Below, in pieces: positions 1 to 9,652 of a stretch of 64,000 bases of DNA. The position numbers and the translations under genes are program-made. The DNA is from Acinetobacter proteolyticus (lineage in GTDB: Bacteria > Pseudomonadota > Gammaproteobacteria > Pseudomonadales > Moraxellaceae): the NCBI RefSeq assembly GCF_000367945.1, contig NZ_KB849177.1:4531-68530 (forward strand), given 5' to 3'. A model generated the notes under the pieces. The model saw only the letters and a program-made list of their open reading frames with translations. It searched no databases and was not told the origin of the DNA. How positions within the stretch are numbered: the stretch's first letter is position 1; every line of letters starts with the position of its first letter.

Positions 1-3000
1 GGATGGTAGCTTTGATGCTCGCGTGGCCTTAGGTCCAGATGCAGCAGTGGGAACAGTGGTAACCGTAAATGGTAGCAACTACACAGTAACTGCAGCCGAC
101 TTGGTGAATGGCTTTATTACTGCAGCGATTGCAGTCTTGGCGGATGGCTCATTAGCGATCCATGCAGAAGCGGTGGATGCTCAAGGTAACATTGACAGCG
201 CTGATTCATCAGTAACCATTGATATCACACCTCCAGATATCACAACTGCTGCAATCGCAATTAATGCAATCACTGGAGACAATATTCTCGATGCAACGGA
301 AGTATCAGGTACAGTCACATTGACCGGTACCTTGACGATTCCAGCTGATGCAGTAATAACTTCAGTTCAAGTGAATGTAAATGGAACCAATTACACAGCA
401 GTGGTTGATCCTTTAACTAGTACTTGGAGCATTGGTGTTCTAGGTAGTCAACTTGCCGCCGATACAGATTTAACGATTGAGGCGACAGCAACCTTTACCG
501 ATACAGCAGGTAATAGTAGTACGCTTCAAGACGCACAAACCTATACGCTTGCTAGCTCAATCATTGCATTCGATAATTTTGATACAGCAGTTCTTGCTCC
601 ACAGCCATTGCTGATTTCAGATGATGCACTACTTGGTAGTAAAACATACTTAGCGCTTGTTTCACTCGCAGGACTTGATTTACAGATAGGTTCTGAAGCC
701 ATTGGTTTTAGCGTTGCAGCAAATAATGAAGGTAATGCAACATTTACCTATAGCGCCCTCATCGGTGTGAACGCATTGGCCGATTACTCACTTGTGGTTC
801 AAAAATTGGATCCTGTGACTGGTCAATGGACTTCAGTGTATGGTGGTGGCCAAGCCGATATTATTAAACTGACTTTACTAGGCTCGACCCCAGGTGTGGC
901 CCTAGATGGTCTTAAAGAAGGTCAATATCGTGCGTTTATGACGTATACCGGTCTTGCGGGTATTGGTTTACTTGGTACTTTAACTGCGACAATGGATATC
1001 TACGATACCACTCAAATTGGCGGATTCTACACAGAAACTGCCACTGGTAACGTGATTGTAGACATCAATGATAGTGGTCAAGCTGATGTGGTCACACCAA
1101 CAACTGTGATTAATGCAGTGAATGGTCAGCCAGTGTTAGCAGATGGTACTGTAATTATTGGTGCCTTCGGTGATCTGGTTATCAATCTCGATGGCTCATA
1201 TGTCTATACACCGAACTCAAATGCTACAGGGATTGGTCAAACTGATCAGTTTGTATATACCTTAAGAGATCCTGTAACAGGTGATACGGCTCAAGCGACA
1301 TTGAACATCCAATTAAGTTCTGTGAAAGCTTCAGATAACCTTGCTGTTGCGGAAATTAATCCAGAAGCCTTGCTTGTTGCTGATGATGTAGCCCTTGGTA
1401 GTGCAAGTTATGTCGCTGCAGTTTCTTTGGCTGGATTGAACTTACAATTGCTTGGTGATGCCACTGTCGCATTCAATGTTGATGCTGATCGTGAAGGTAC
1501 AGCAACATTTACTTTCAGCGGATTATTGACTGCGAACCTCTTGAGTGATTACTCGCTGGTTGTTCAAAAATATGATGCAACAACAGGACAGTGGGTCTCT
1601 ATTGGTGGCACTAATCCACAAGCAACCTTGGTTGATTTATCCCTCATTGGTGGGGTGGCAACTGCGGTGATTGAAGGTTTGGAAGCTGGTCAATATCGTG
1701 CCTTTATCGGTTATGAAGGCTTGTTGGGTGTAGGCTTGGGCGGAACATTAACAGGTACAATGGATGTTTATAATCCATATGTTATTGCTGGATATTCTGT
1801 TGAACCAATCTCTGGCAATGTCATCAAAGATGTGGGTATTAATGGGGCAGTTGATGCGGCTAGCAGCAATGCTGTCATCTCAATGGTGAATGGTGATCCA
1901 GTAAGTGCAACAGGTACAACCACTATTGTGGGCACATACGGTAACTTGGTGATTGATCAAGATGGTAATTACACTTACACACCAAATGCCAATGGTTTAA
2001 ATCTCGGTCAGGTTGACGAGTTTACATATACCTTACGTGATCCTGTTACTGGCAATACCTCACAAGCGGTTCTATATGTCCACTTGGATAGTAACGGTGT
2101 CGATATGACATGGAATCCAGCAGACCCATCACAACCTGCTGTGATTACTGGTCCAGTGCCTGTAGATGCAATGGATAATGTTGCTTCAGCAGAGATTGAT
2201 CTGGTTTATCCAACGACTACTCAGTTCTTTGATAATGCAATCAGCTACAACTGGTTACTCGGTGTCGGCGGTATTGTGATCGGAACCAAAGAGGGTACGG
2301 CAACCTTCACGGTTACTCCTGGGCATGTCACTGAAGCAATCTTTGCAGTGAACTTTGGTTCAGTTGCAACGGTTGTCGATGGTTTACATGTGGTGTTAAC
2401 GCGAGTCAATCCAGACGGTACGCGTACCGTGATTGCGGATAGCTCTAATACGGGCATCCTTGATTTACTCGGTATCTTTGGCTCTGAAGTGAAATTCAAA
2501 GTGGATAATCTGGGTGCGGGTACTTATGAGTTGTTTATGGAGAGTAATACACTTCTTACAGCGCTTGGTAACGTCACTGCTGATATCACCTTGAATCATG
2601 GTGACATTACTCAAGTACCGACATTGGTGGTAGATCCAATCACAGGTAATGTGCTTGCAGATAATAATTCAGGTGTGTATGGCCCTGGCTATACCCCAGA
2701 CTATATTACCACCACAACGGTTGTGACTTCGGTGACAGCTGAAAATGGTAATACAGCGGGTGTAAGTACAGGCTTAGCGACTGTTATTGTCGGTGCATAC
2801 GGTACCTTAACCATTAACTCAGATGGTAGCTATAGTTATCAAGCGACCGCGGATACTCTGAATATTGGTAAAGTAGATAGCTTTACTTATACCGTGGTGG
2901 ACCCAGTCACAGGTAGAACAGATACAGCAAACTTACATATCCAAATTGGTTCGCCAGATGTGGATATTAATTGGAATGTTGCGAATCCTGACGCAGATGC

Positions 3001-4192
3001 TGTTATCCCTGCACCAGTGGCGAACGCCGATACCAATGATGCAACGATTAGTATGAAGCCAGTCACTGATGCAGCGGCTGTCGATGTTCCAAGTGGTAAT
3101 GTGACCATTGGTAATTTAACTGGTTTCCCTCCACTTCCTGTACTGAGTAGTACGGTCACATCGAACCAATTTGTTATTGCTGCAAATTCGGTGAGTGATG
3201 TACATGTTGCGTTGAATTATACGGCAGCAGGTATATCAGTCTTACCAACTACTGGATATGTAATTCAACAGTTCGTGGGAGGAGTCTGGGTAAATACAGT
3301 TTATTCAGGCTCTGCAACAGCTTTAGTTGGTGGTATTGGTGCTTCAGCATTCTCTGCAGATATCGCACATTTATCAGCTGGCACATATAGAGTCGAGTTT
3401 AGCTTAGCAGGAGCAAGCCTTGGAACACTTACGCTTGATTCTGTGGTTACAACTAAAGCAACCCACTTGGATAGTTATACACCAGACAGCTTAACAGATT
3501 GGGTTCACGGCAATATCTTGTTAGGCGATACAACCGGTGGCGTGGCAGATATCAAAGATGCTTCGCAATTGTATGTGGAAGTATCACCGGGCAATTACCA
3601 AATTGCAGCAGGTCAAGCGATCAATACAGGTGAAGGTACGTTGTATCTTTACAATGATGGTTCGTATTACTACAAAGCATTGGATAGTGCCGCGAATGCA
3701 ACCTTTGACTCAATTAACTACAAACTGGTCTCTGTGACTGGTGCTGAGTCTACCAGCACATTAACCATTAACTTAAGTCAAGAGTTGAATAGCCTTGCAG
3801 TCAGCACTTCTGCAAATGATACCTTCACGCTCGGTAATGGCTCGGATACCTTGATTTATAACACCTTGACGGCTGCAAACGTTAACAGTGCAACGGGTGG
3901 TAATGGTTTCGATACATGGACTGACTTCCATGTGGGTAATGTGGCGACTGATAGTCAAGCTGATAAGATTGATCTAAGTAACTTGTTACTTGGTGATCCA
4001 AACAGCTTAACCATAGGTTTATATGTTTCGGTTAACTATGATGCGGCAACTCAAAGTGCCACGATTAGTGTAGATCGTGATGGTTTAGGTCTCACTTATT
4101 CAAGTACACAGTTGTTGACATTGCATGTGGATGAACCGACAGCATCATTAACACTGAATGATTTGTTGAATAATGGACAAATCATTTACTAA
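1..4192 (+). CDS. Bap-like giant adhesin, C-terminal part (5' truncated by window)
   Basis: The reading frame is open from base 2, so this is the 3' end of a larger gene; the GTG at 23 is only an internal valine codon. The product is a surface biofilm adhesin exported by a type I secretion system. The visible part begins with one to two bacterial Ig-like domains containing the linker 'DITPPDI'. About four diverged copies of a roughly 260-residue unit follow (near 560-1320, 1321-2110, 2160-2950 and 3010-3780). Each copy ends in a 'GxxGxxxFTYTxxDPVTG' cadherin-like or VCBS-like strand. The last 130 residues ('NDTFTLGNGSDTLIYN', 'GFDTWTDFHVG') match the type I secretion C-terminal target region of large adhesins. 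No RTX nonapeptides are seen. Bap/BapA family is my inference; the exact name needs the missing 5' end. Confidence 0.85.
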   Translation, partial: DGSFDARVALGPDAAVGTVVTVNGSNYTVTAADLVNGFITAAIAVLADGSLAIHAEAVDAQGNIDSADSSVTIDITPPDITTAAIAINAITGDNILDATEVSGTVTLTGTLTIPADAVITSVQVNVNGTNYTAVVDPLTSTWSIGVLGSQLAADTDLTIEATATFTDTAGNSSTLQDAQTYTLASSIIAFDNFDTAVLAPQPLLISDDALLGSKTYLALVSLAGLDLQIGSEAIGFSVAANNEGNATFTYSALIGVNALADYSLVVQKLDPVTGQWTSVYGGGQADIIKLTLLGSTPGVALDGLKEGQYRAFMTYTGLAGIGLLGTLTATMDIYDTTQIGGFYTETATGNVIVDINDSGQADVVTPTTVINAVNGQPVLADGTVIIGAFGDLVINLDGSYVYTPNSNATGIGQTDQFVYTLRDPVTGDTAQATLNIQLSSVKASDNLAVAEINPEALLVADDVALGSASYVAAVSLAGLNLQLLGDATVAFNVDADREGTATFTFSGLLTANLLSDYSLVVQKYDATTGQWVSIGGTNPQATLVDLSLIGGVATAVIEGLEAGQYRAFIGYEGLLGVGLGGTLTGTMDVYNPYVIAGYSVEPISGNVIKDVGINGAVDAASSNAVISMVNGDPVSATGTTTIVGTYGNLVIDQDGNYTYTPNANGLNLGQVDEFTYTLRDPVTGNTSQAVLYVHLDSNGVDMTWNPADPSQPAVITGPVPVDAMDNVASAEIDLVYPTTTQFFDNAISYNWLLGVGGIVIGTKEGTATFTVTPGHVTEAIFAVNFGSVATVVDGLHVVLTRVNPDGTRTVIADSSNTGILDLLGIFGSEVKFKVDNLGAGTYELFMESNTLLTALGNVTADITLNHGDITQVPTLVVDPITGNVLADNNSGVYGPGYTPDYITTTTVVTSVTAENGNTAGVSTGLATVIVGAYGTLTINSDGSYSYQATADTLNIGKVDSFTYTVVDPVTGRTDTANLHIQIGSPDVDINWNVANPDADAVIPAPVANADTNDATISMKPVTDAAAVDVPSGNVTIGNLTGFPPLPVLSSTVTSNQFVIAANSVSDVHVALNYTAAGISVLPTTGYVIQQFVGGVWVNTVYSGSATALVGGIGASAFSADIAHLSAGTYRVEFSLAGASLGTLTLDSVVTTKATHLDSYTPDSLTDWVHGNILLGDTTGGVADIKDASQLYVEVSPGNYQIAAGQAINTGEGTLYLYNDGSYYYKALDSAANATFDSINYKLVSVTGAESTSTLTINLSQELNSLAVSTSANDTFTLGNGSDTLIYNTLTAANVNSATGGNGFDTWTDFHVGNVATDSQADKIDLSNLLLGDPNSLTIGLYVSVNYDAATQSATISVDRDGLGLTYSSTQLLTLHVDEPTASLTLNDLLNNGQIIY

Positions 4193-4211
4193 TCCAAATC
4201 CTCCACTTTAA

Positions 4212-4240
4212 AAAAAGAGAACCTTCGGGTTCTCTTTTTC
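4212..4240 (+). terminator. Rho-independent terminator of the adhesin gene
   Basis: A 12-bp stem, AAAAAGAGAACC with GGTTCTCTTTTT, closes on a TTCG tetraloop. It lies 20 bases after the adhesin stop codon. Confidence 0.9.
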
Positions 4241-4309
4241 ATTTTGCAAAGATTATAAAAATATGTGATATGGTGTGTAAAACACTTAAAAATTCTAAAA
4301 ATTGAAGAT

Positions 4310-5983
4310 ATGACCATTACAACGATTTCAGCACTCGAGCAATTCAAGCAACATCTCAGTGATCATTTTTTTAAGCAGGTTCAGCAACACATTAATGTGT
4401 CTAATGCTGTGATCTTTTGTTCCTATGGAGAACACACACAACGTTGCCAAGTTTGGAACTCATCTTGTTCAGACTTTTCTAGCAGTCAACAGGAATTCTT
4501 TGATTTCCTCGCACATCAATTTACTCTGCAACCAGCGTTTGCAACATTGATTAAAATTGATGTCGCTTTTAATATCCAGCAAGAAAAATGGTCTGACATC
4601 GAACAAATTTTAAAAAACCAATTGCATAATAATCATTACCGTAAAGGGATCAGTTTCGATGCTGATTTTAAGCACTGTTTTTTGGAGCAAGAGCTATACG
4701 GCAAAGCCATTATTCGTGCGCTGAGCTATAACACGCCTAACTTTCTTGATGAGAAAAACTTAAATAGTAGCCTTTTAAGAAAATATCCGAATCAGCAACA
4801 CAACATCAAAATTAAAGAACTTCAACAGCTGTGGTCTTTTGATACTTATGCTGTGATTTATGAAGCAGGGCAGTTGATTCCTTTACAGAGTCAGTTCACT
4901 GAAAATGGCGTGCGTTATCTACTGGAACCTAAAAAACAGCATTTTAAAAAAATGATTGAAGGGAATGCGCAATTTCTCTATCAGCAAATCCGAAGTGATG
5001 GGCGATTCGCTTATGGTTTTTTCCCTGCCTATGATCGTGAAATCCGGAGTTACAACACGGTTCGGCATTGTACGTCGCTGTATGCCTTACTCGAAACTTT
5101 AGCAATTCAATCACATCACGTTTTTATCGAAAAAATTCAGTTGGCGATTGATTATGCCTTACGGCTTTTTTACATCGAGAAACAGACGAAATTGGCGTAT
5201 ATGCTGGATGGTAATGAAGCGACAGGTCTAGATGAAATCAAGTTAGGTGCCAATGCCGCAGCGATTTTAATGTTGAGCAAATACCAAGAAATCACAGGTG
5301 ATGATCGCTATCTGGTTTATGCGCAGGCCTTAGCCAATGGCATTTTATCCATGGTCAATGCGGCGGGCGAAACCACGCATGTATTGCATTACCCAAGCTA
5401 TGAGATAAAAGATAAGTTCCGAATTATTTATTATGATGGCGAAGCCGCATTGGCATTATTACGGCTCTATCAATTGCATGCAGACGAAAAATTACTGCAA
5501 ACCGTCAAACAGATGTTTGAACGATTTATGACGCAAAAATATGATCGCTATCATGATCACTGGCTGAGTTACTGCAGCAATGAACTGACAAAAATTTGCC
5601 CCGAAGAAAAATATTTCCAGTTTGGACTGAATAATTATTTAAGGCATCTGGTATTTATCCGTAACCGTAAAACGGCCTATGCCACTTTGTTGGAAATGAT
5701 GATGGCAGCTTATCAAATGGTTCTCCGAATTCGAGCACTGGGTTTAGGACATTTGTTCGAAAAGACACAGTTTGATGATCTAAAAAAGCTGATTGAGTTT
5801 CGGGCTGAGTTTCAACGAACAGGATTTTTCTATCCAGAAGTCGCCATGTATATGGCACGGCCAGATAAAGTCTTGAATAGCTTCTATGTACGGCATGATC
5901 GTTTTCGTGTACGGATTGATGACCAAGAACATAATCTTTCTGGTTATGTTGCTTATGTTCAGCATTTTGAAACGGAAGCTTGA
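4310..5983 (+). CDS. Hypothetical protein with probable (alpha/alpha) barrel domain, partner of CapA-like gene
   Basis: Length is 557 residues from the ATG at 4310; a GTG at 4265 would add 15 residues unlike the rest. No signal peptide or membrane segment is visible, so it is probably cytoplasmic. The first 200 residues are a mixed domain I do not recognise. Residues of about 215-540 alternate helices and loops with aromatic or Gly motifs ('SDGRFAYGFFPAYDRE', 'YDGEAALALLRLYQ'). This pattern is typical of (alpha/alpha)6 barrels such as six-hairpin glycosidases and lanthionine-cyclase-like folds. The next gene begins 11 bases downstream, so the two are almost certainly co-translated and may act together on an envelope polymer. 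I cannot identify catalytic residues. The substrate is unknown. Confidence 0.7.
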   Translation: MTITTISALEQFKQHLSDHFFKQVQQHINVSNAVIFCSYGEHTQRCQVWNSSCSDFSSSQQEFFDFLAHQFTLQPAFATLIKIDVAFNIQQEKWSDIEQILKNQLHNNHYRKGISFDADFKHCFLEQELYGKAIIRALSYNTPNFLDEKNLNSSLLRKYPNQQHNIKIKELQQLWSFDTYAVIYEAGQLIPLQSQFTENGVRYLLEPKKQHFKKMIEGNAQFLYQQIRSDGRFAYGFFPAYDREIRSYNTVRHCTSLYALLETLAIQSHHVFIEKIQLAIDYALRLFYIEKQTKLAYMLDGNEATGLDEIKLGANAAAILMLSKYQEITGDDRYLVYAQALANGILSMVNAAGETTHVLHYPSYEIKDKFRIIYYDGEAALALLRLYQLHADEKLLQTVKQMFERFMTQKYDRYHDHWLSYCSNELTKICPEEKYFQFGLNNYLRHLVFIRNRKTAYATLLEMMMAAYQMVLRIRALGLGHLFEKTQFDDLKKLIEFRAEFQRTGFFYPEVAMYMARPDKVLNSFYVRHDRFRVRIDDQEHNLSGYVAYVQHFETEA

Positions 5984-5994
5984 GGGTGAAATTG

Positions 5995-7719
5995 ATGAGT
6001 ACACCTCAAGAAATCAAAATTATTAGCCAGATGGGCAATCAAGACTTTCAATATCCTGTTTGGCAGACAGACATTGCAGGGGATTGTTCAGCTTGGATTC
6101 TATTATATTTAGCTTTAGAGGCAGTTGTTGATGGGCAGTTGCAACTTGAAGATGGAATGATTGTTGATGCGAATTTCCAAGCGAAGCAAAGTGATCAGCC
6201 TGATTTGATCTGGAATTCAAGCAATTCCGTTTTACAGTTATTGCAATATCTCAGCTTTACTCAAAACCAGTTTGCCCAACAGTTGCTTGGTTGCCTTCTG
6301 TTTGAAAATTGGCAACAGGCAGAAATTGAAATCGCCAGTAAGGCAGAGCAGTTTGGATTGAACATTCAGCATCAATCTAATACCTTGCAAAAACTCTATG
6401 GTTTGGCGGAATCCATCTTTAATTTGCCGATTGAATTGCTGGAGCAGGTTTTTGTCAAAGCACTGAATATTAATGGACAGGAGATTGCTCCGATCCATTC
6501 ATTATCAAGCTGTACACAACTGGATGCAGTGATTTATTTGACAGATCAACGTCGAGACTGCTTTTTTTCTTATCGTCATGAAAATCAGAGCTTAGGTATT
6601 TTTCAGCTCTTAGATCAGCTACATCGAATTGATCATTTAGCCCCGTATTATCATTATTTTCAACAAGGGCTATTGCCAACTAAACAGCTGCAAGCCAAAA
6701 CTGAATGGATCAATATTCTTGGCGATACCTATTTTGGGGAGTTTTATACCGAAAAAAGAAAAAACAAAGGCATAGAGGATGCTTTACAACGTTATGGTTA
6801 TAGTCATTCTTTTGAAGCGATCAAACATTTTTTTGGCCCAGATGATATTAATATTGCCAATTTAGAAGCAGTTTTTAATCTTGAAGAAAATTCAATTTTA
6901 GCGGGAAGAAAAGACTATATTTTGGGGGCAAAAGCTCAGGAAACCTTAGCGGAATTTAAACGTGTTCATCTCAATACCTTGTGTTTGGCCAATAACCATT
7001 TAAAAGACTATGGTGAAGCCAGTCTAAAACATACTTTAACTCAGTTAGAGCGTACCAATATTGATTTTATTGGGGCAGGTGAGAATCAACAACAGGCACA
7101 TCAATGTCTAGAAATTAAAAATAATCAGGGACAATGTTTGGCTATTTTTAATGGCTATTGGCATAGAAGAGCTGCCTATCAAGCGTATGATTTTTATGCC
7201 CTAGGCAACAGTGCTGGGGTGGCCTGTCTCAATGCGATTTTATTCGAACAGCTGATGCAATACCGTTTAGCACATCCAATGCATAAAATTATGGTGATTT
7301 GTCATTGGGGTGTGGATTTTAAATTGATCCATCCTGAGCAAGAAAAACTGGCTAAGGTCCTGACTCAGATTGGGGCAGATGTGGTGATTGGTCATGGCGC
7401 TCATACCCTTCAGCCGATTCAATCGATTCATCAAAAGCCCGTTATTTTTGGCATTGGCAATGGGGTATTTAATAGCAATGGTCATTTTGAAAAATATCAG
7501 GCCTTGCCTTATGGGACTGTGGTACGCATCAATTTAAGCCTATCGCAATTAAAACTGTATCCAATTTATACCCATAATCAGAAGACCTTTTGGCAACCTC
7601 ATGTTGTTGATGAGAAGCAATTTGAACAGGCAAAATCATTATTGACCCATCAAGTAGATCCAGCATATTACATTGTTGGGCAGGATGATTTAGGTCATTA
7701 TCTTCAGCTTAACTTTTAA
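5995..7719 (+). CDS. CapA-family (poly-gamma-glutamate synthesis type) metallophosphoesterase-like protein with beta-lactamase-like N-terminus
   Basis: Length is 574 residues. The ATG at 5995 is preferred because GAGGGTG at 5982-5988 sits at correct spacing; an upstream TTG at 5980 would overlap the previous stop. Residues from about 235 form a CapA/PGA_cap domain, with 'LGDTYFG', 'NLEAVF', 'LANNHLKDYG', 'CHWGVDF', 'GADVVIGHGAH' and 'FGIGNGVFN'. These carry the metal-site Asp/Asn/His residues of the calcineurin-like fold. The first 200 residues resemble a class A beta-lactamase-like fold ('EAVVDGQLQLEDGMIVD', then 'SFTQNQFAQQLL' at the SDN position). The SxxK position reads SAWI, so this domain is probably not catalytic. 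No signal peptide is seen. A polyglutamate or related polymer role is inferred from family only. Confidence 0.8.
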   Translation: MSTPQEIKIISQMGNQDFQYPVWQTDIAGDCSAWILLYLALEAVVDGQLQLEDGMIVDANFQAKQSDQPDLIWNSSNSVLQLLQYLSFTQNQFAQQLLGCLLFENWQQAEIEIASKAEQFGLNIQHQSNTLQKLYGLAESIFNLPIELLEQVFVKALNINGQEIAPIHSLSSCTQLDAVIYLTDQRRDCFFSYRHENQSLGIFQLLDQLHRIDHLAPYYHYFQQGLLPTKQLQAKTEWINILGDTYFGEFYTEKRKNKGIEDALQRYGYSHSFEAIKHFFGPDDINIANLEAVFNLEENSILAGRKDYILGAKAQETLAEFKRVHLNTLCLANNHLKDYGEASLKHTLTQLERTNIDFIGAGENQQQAHQCLEIKNNQGQCLAIFNGYWHRRAAYQAYDFYALGNSAGVACLNAILFEQLMQYRLAHPMHKIMVICHWGVDFKLIHPEQEKLAKVLTQIGADVVIGHGAHTLQPIQSIHQKPVIFGIGNGVFNSNGHFEKYQALPYGTVVRINLSLSQLKLYPIYTHNQKTFWQPHVVDEKQFEQAKSLLTHQVDPAYYIVGQDDLGHYLQLNF

Positions 7720-8441
7720 GGGTATTGGTTGTAATTGTTGAGCATGATGTTCAGTTGTTCTTTGTTAAATCCTAGATTACGTAAGCCACCACTGCCTAAG
7801 CGACAATCATAACTGCTCATAATATTGGTTGGTGTGGTCTTGGTCGCTTTCGGTGAGCAAACATGACTGAGACCGAAAGCATGTCCCATTTCATGGATAC
7901 TGGCAGCTTGAGTTTGGTAATTCAGTCGTTGCCAATCAATCAAAATAAATGGTTGTCCCTGATTGCGGAATCCCCAACTGGTGATATCGGCATCTTTTAA
8001 TTTTTCACCATAAGAATCATAAATAATAAACAGCACTTCCTTGCTCTTTCGGCGAGGGAAGCAGGTTCTGACCGCACTAGGTAAATTGTCTGGAACGATG
8101 GCTTTGGATTGGCTTAATTGATTGGCAAGATCACATTTGCGTTTACTAAAATCTTGATAGGAATAGTAACGATGAATTTTAAACTTAAAGATTTTTTGAT
8201 TATTTTCATCGACAAAGTATTGGTTCAAGATTGCCAATTCTTTGTACATTTGTGCTTTACGATCTAGAGCTTTTACTTCTGGGCGATTGCTGGTCACAAT
8301 AAAACTGACATTGACCACAGGTAAATGGTCGGCATCTAGCGGATACTGATAGGGTAATTTTTTTATCGGGGCTTTTTGAGTGGTACAAGATGCACTAAAG
8401 ATCAGACATAATAGCGTCAGGGCAGTGATTTTTAACCGCAT
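7716..8441 (-). CDS. Putative zinc metalloprotease lipoprotein (HExxHxxGxxH)
   Basis: Length is 241 residues starting at ATG 8441, which has a GAGAG Shine-Dalgarno; a TTG five codons upstream is unlikely. The N-terminus is a lipoprotein signal with a lipobox ending in 'FSASC', so the protein is probably anchored in the envelope. Near residue 185 'HEMGHAFGLSH' is a full metzincin zinc motif: three His ligands plus the catalytic Glu. Four downstream Cys residues could form disulfides. A metzincin normally has a Met-turn; 'NIMSSYDC' shortly after the motif fits that position. The gene converges on the CapA-like gene with a 4-base overlap of stop codons. The substrate is unknown. Confidence 0.75.
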   Translation of the reverse strand: MRLKITALTLLCLIFSASCTTQKAPIKKLPYQYPLDADHLPVVNVSFIVTSNRPEVKALDRKAQMYKELAILNQYFVDENNQKIFKFKIHRYYSYQDFSKRKCDLANQLSQSKAIVPDNLPSAVRTCFPRRKSKEVLFIIYDSYGEKLKDADITSWGFRNQGQPFILIDWQRLNYQTQAASIHEMGHAFGLSHVCSPKATKTTPTNIMSSYDCRLGSGGLRNLGFNKEQLNIMLNNYNQYP

Positions 8442-8531
8442 TTTTTGTTCTCTCAAGTGGTCGTGTTTTAATTATTGTAAAGCTAGCTTTTCGCATGATT
8501 TTGATTATCTTAGCAGATTTTTGGAGCTTGT

Positions 8532-8852
8532 ATGGTGCAAGATACCAATGAACTACATCGGCAAATTTTAGAAGTGATTGCCTTGATTCCTTATGGAAAA
8601 GTGGCAAGTTATGGACAAATTGCCAAGTTGGCTGGTTTACCTAAACATCCGCGTTTAGTGGGTTATGTACTCAAGCATTTAGATAAAGACAGTGAGATTC
8701 CTTGGTATCGTGTGATTAATTCACAAGGAAAAATCAGTGTGACCCGAATCAATGAGAAAGGTGAAAATGTTCAGCAAAGTTTATTAGAAGCAGAAGGGGT
8801 ATTTTTATTAAATGGTAAGGTCAGTTTAAAAATCTTTGGCTGGCAACCTTAA
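8532..8852 (+). CDS. Alkyltransferase-like protein (ATL, MGMT/Ogt family without active Cys)
   Basis: A 106-residue single-domain protein of the O6-alkylguanine-DNA alkyltransferase fold: 'IPYGKVASYGQIAKLAG' and 'RLVGYVLKHL' form the DNA-binding helix-turn-helix region. The active-site PCHRV of true MGMT is PWYRV here. Trp replaces the acceptor Cys, as in E. coli YbaZ and yeast Atl1 (both PWHRV-like), and Tyr replaces the conserved His. ATLs bind O6-alkylguanine and hand it to nucleotide excision repair instead of reversing it. The start has GGAG five bases upstream. Divergent from the metalloprotease gene, with about 90 bases of shared promoter region. Confidence 0.85.
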   Translation: MVQDTNELHRQILEVIALIPYGKVASYGQIAKLAGLPKHPRLVGYVLKHLDKDSEIPWYRVINSQGKISVTRINEKGENVQQSLLEAEGVFLLNGKVSLKIFGWQP

Positions 8853-8887
8853 CTTTTAAATTAGCTCATTTTATCAGTGAAACATAA

Positions 8888-9643
8888 ATGAAAATTGAAT
8901 TTGTAAAACATGACGATGAAAATGAATTAGATACCGTACTTTATGGTTTAAATGTAGATCAATATCAATATGATCAAGAAAAAATTATTTTTTATAATTG
9001 TCTCAATCCGCAGATAATTACTGAAATGGAAGCATTAAAATTATTCACTAGAACAAAAAAAGATTATCTCTTTGGACTCTATTTAAGCTGTCATCAAAAG
9101 AACCTCCATGAAAAGATGAGTAATCAAATATATTTTGCTTTTGATTTTGCATATCAAAATAATGATTTAATTATTTTTTATTCTTTTGATGGAGAGGAGA
9201 ACACAGAATTGGAGTTAAATGAGTTCTTTAAGAGAAAAGAGCTGATTTATAAATATTTAAATGGTGAGTGTGATCAAAAATATTGGTTTAGTCTAAGTGA
9301 TTTTGAGAAAAAATGCTGGTTAGATATTGCTCATCTTAGGGCTCAATTAGCGCAAATGGATGATCATATTGTTAAAGAAATTATTTTGGATGGGACGTAT
9401 ATAGAGTCTGAATTAGATTTATATTGCCATATCGGGGAAGAGGTTGGTGGTGTGTTAGGTTACATGGGGTGTAATTCTGCAGCATTAAGGGATTGTTTGA
9501 CTGATGATGAGATTAGACCAACTCAGTATCCTTTACGCATCATATGGAAAAATTTTGAATACTCAAAACAAAAATTTAACCAAGATGATATTCAGTACTT
9601 CATTGATCTATTATCTCAAAATGCCGATTTGAAAATTTATTGA
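8888..9643 (+). CDS. Barstar-like immunity protein with extra N-terminal domain
   Basis: Length is 251 residues. The C-terminal 90 residues (from about 160) match barstar, the barnase inhibitor: 'IILDGTYIESELDLYCHIGEE', then a glycine-rich turn, 'NSAALRDCLTD', 'YPLRIIWKNFEYSKQ' and 'DLKIY'. Barstar's conserved order (strand, helix, 'LWDCL'-like helix, 'PLxLxW' strand) is kept. The first 150 residues are acidic and aromatic-rich and may be a second immunity-type domain; I cannot name it. Barstar-family proteins neutralise secreted ribonuclease toxins. No barnase-like toxin gene is visible within several kilobases, so it looks like an orphan immunity gene. Base composition is more AT-rich than its neighbours. 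Confidence 0.7.
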   Translation: MKIEFVKHDDENELDTVLYGLNVDQYQYDQEKIIFYNCLNPQIITEMEALKLFTRTKKDYLFGLYLSCHQKNLHEKMSNQIYFAFDFAYQNNDLIIFYSFDGEENTELELNEFFKRKELIYKYLNGECDQKYWFSLSDFEKKCWLDIAHLRAQLAQMDDHIVKEIILDGTYIESELDLYCHIGEEVGGVLGYMGCNSAALRDCLTDDEIRPTQYPLRIIWKNFEYSKQKFNQDDIQYFIDLLSQNADLKIY

Positions 9644-9652
9644 TTGTACCCA

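Noticed and set aside
2245..2499. Open frame on the minus strand inside the adhesin gene
   Set aside because: Shadow of the repetitive adhesin coding sequence; no RBS and low-complexity residues.
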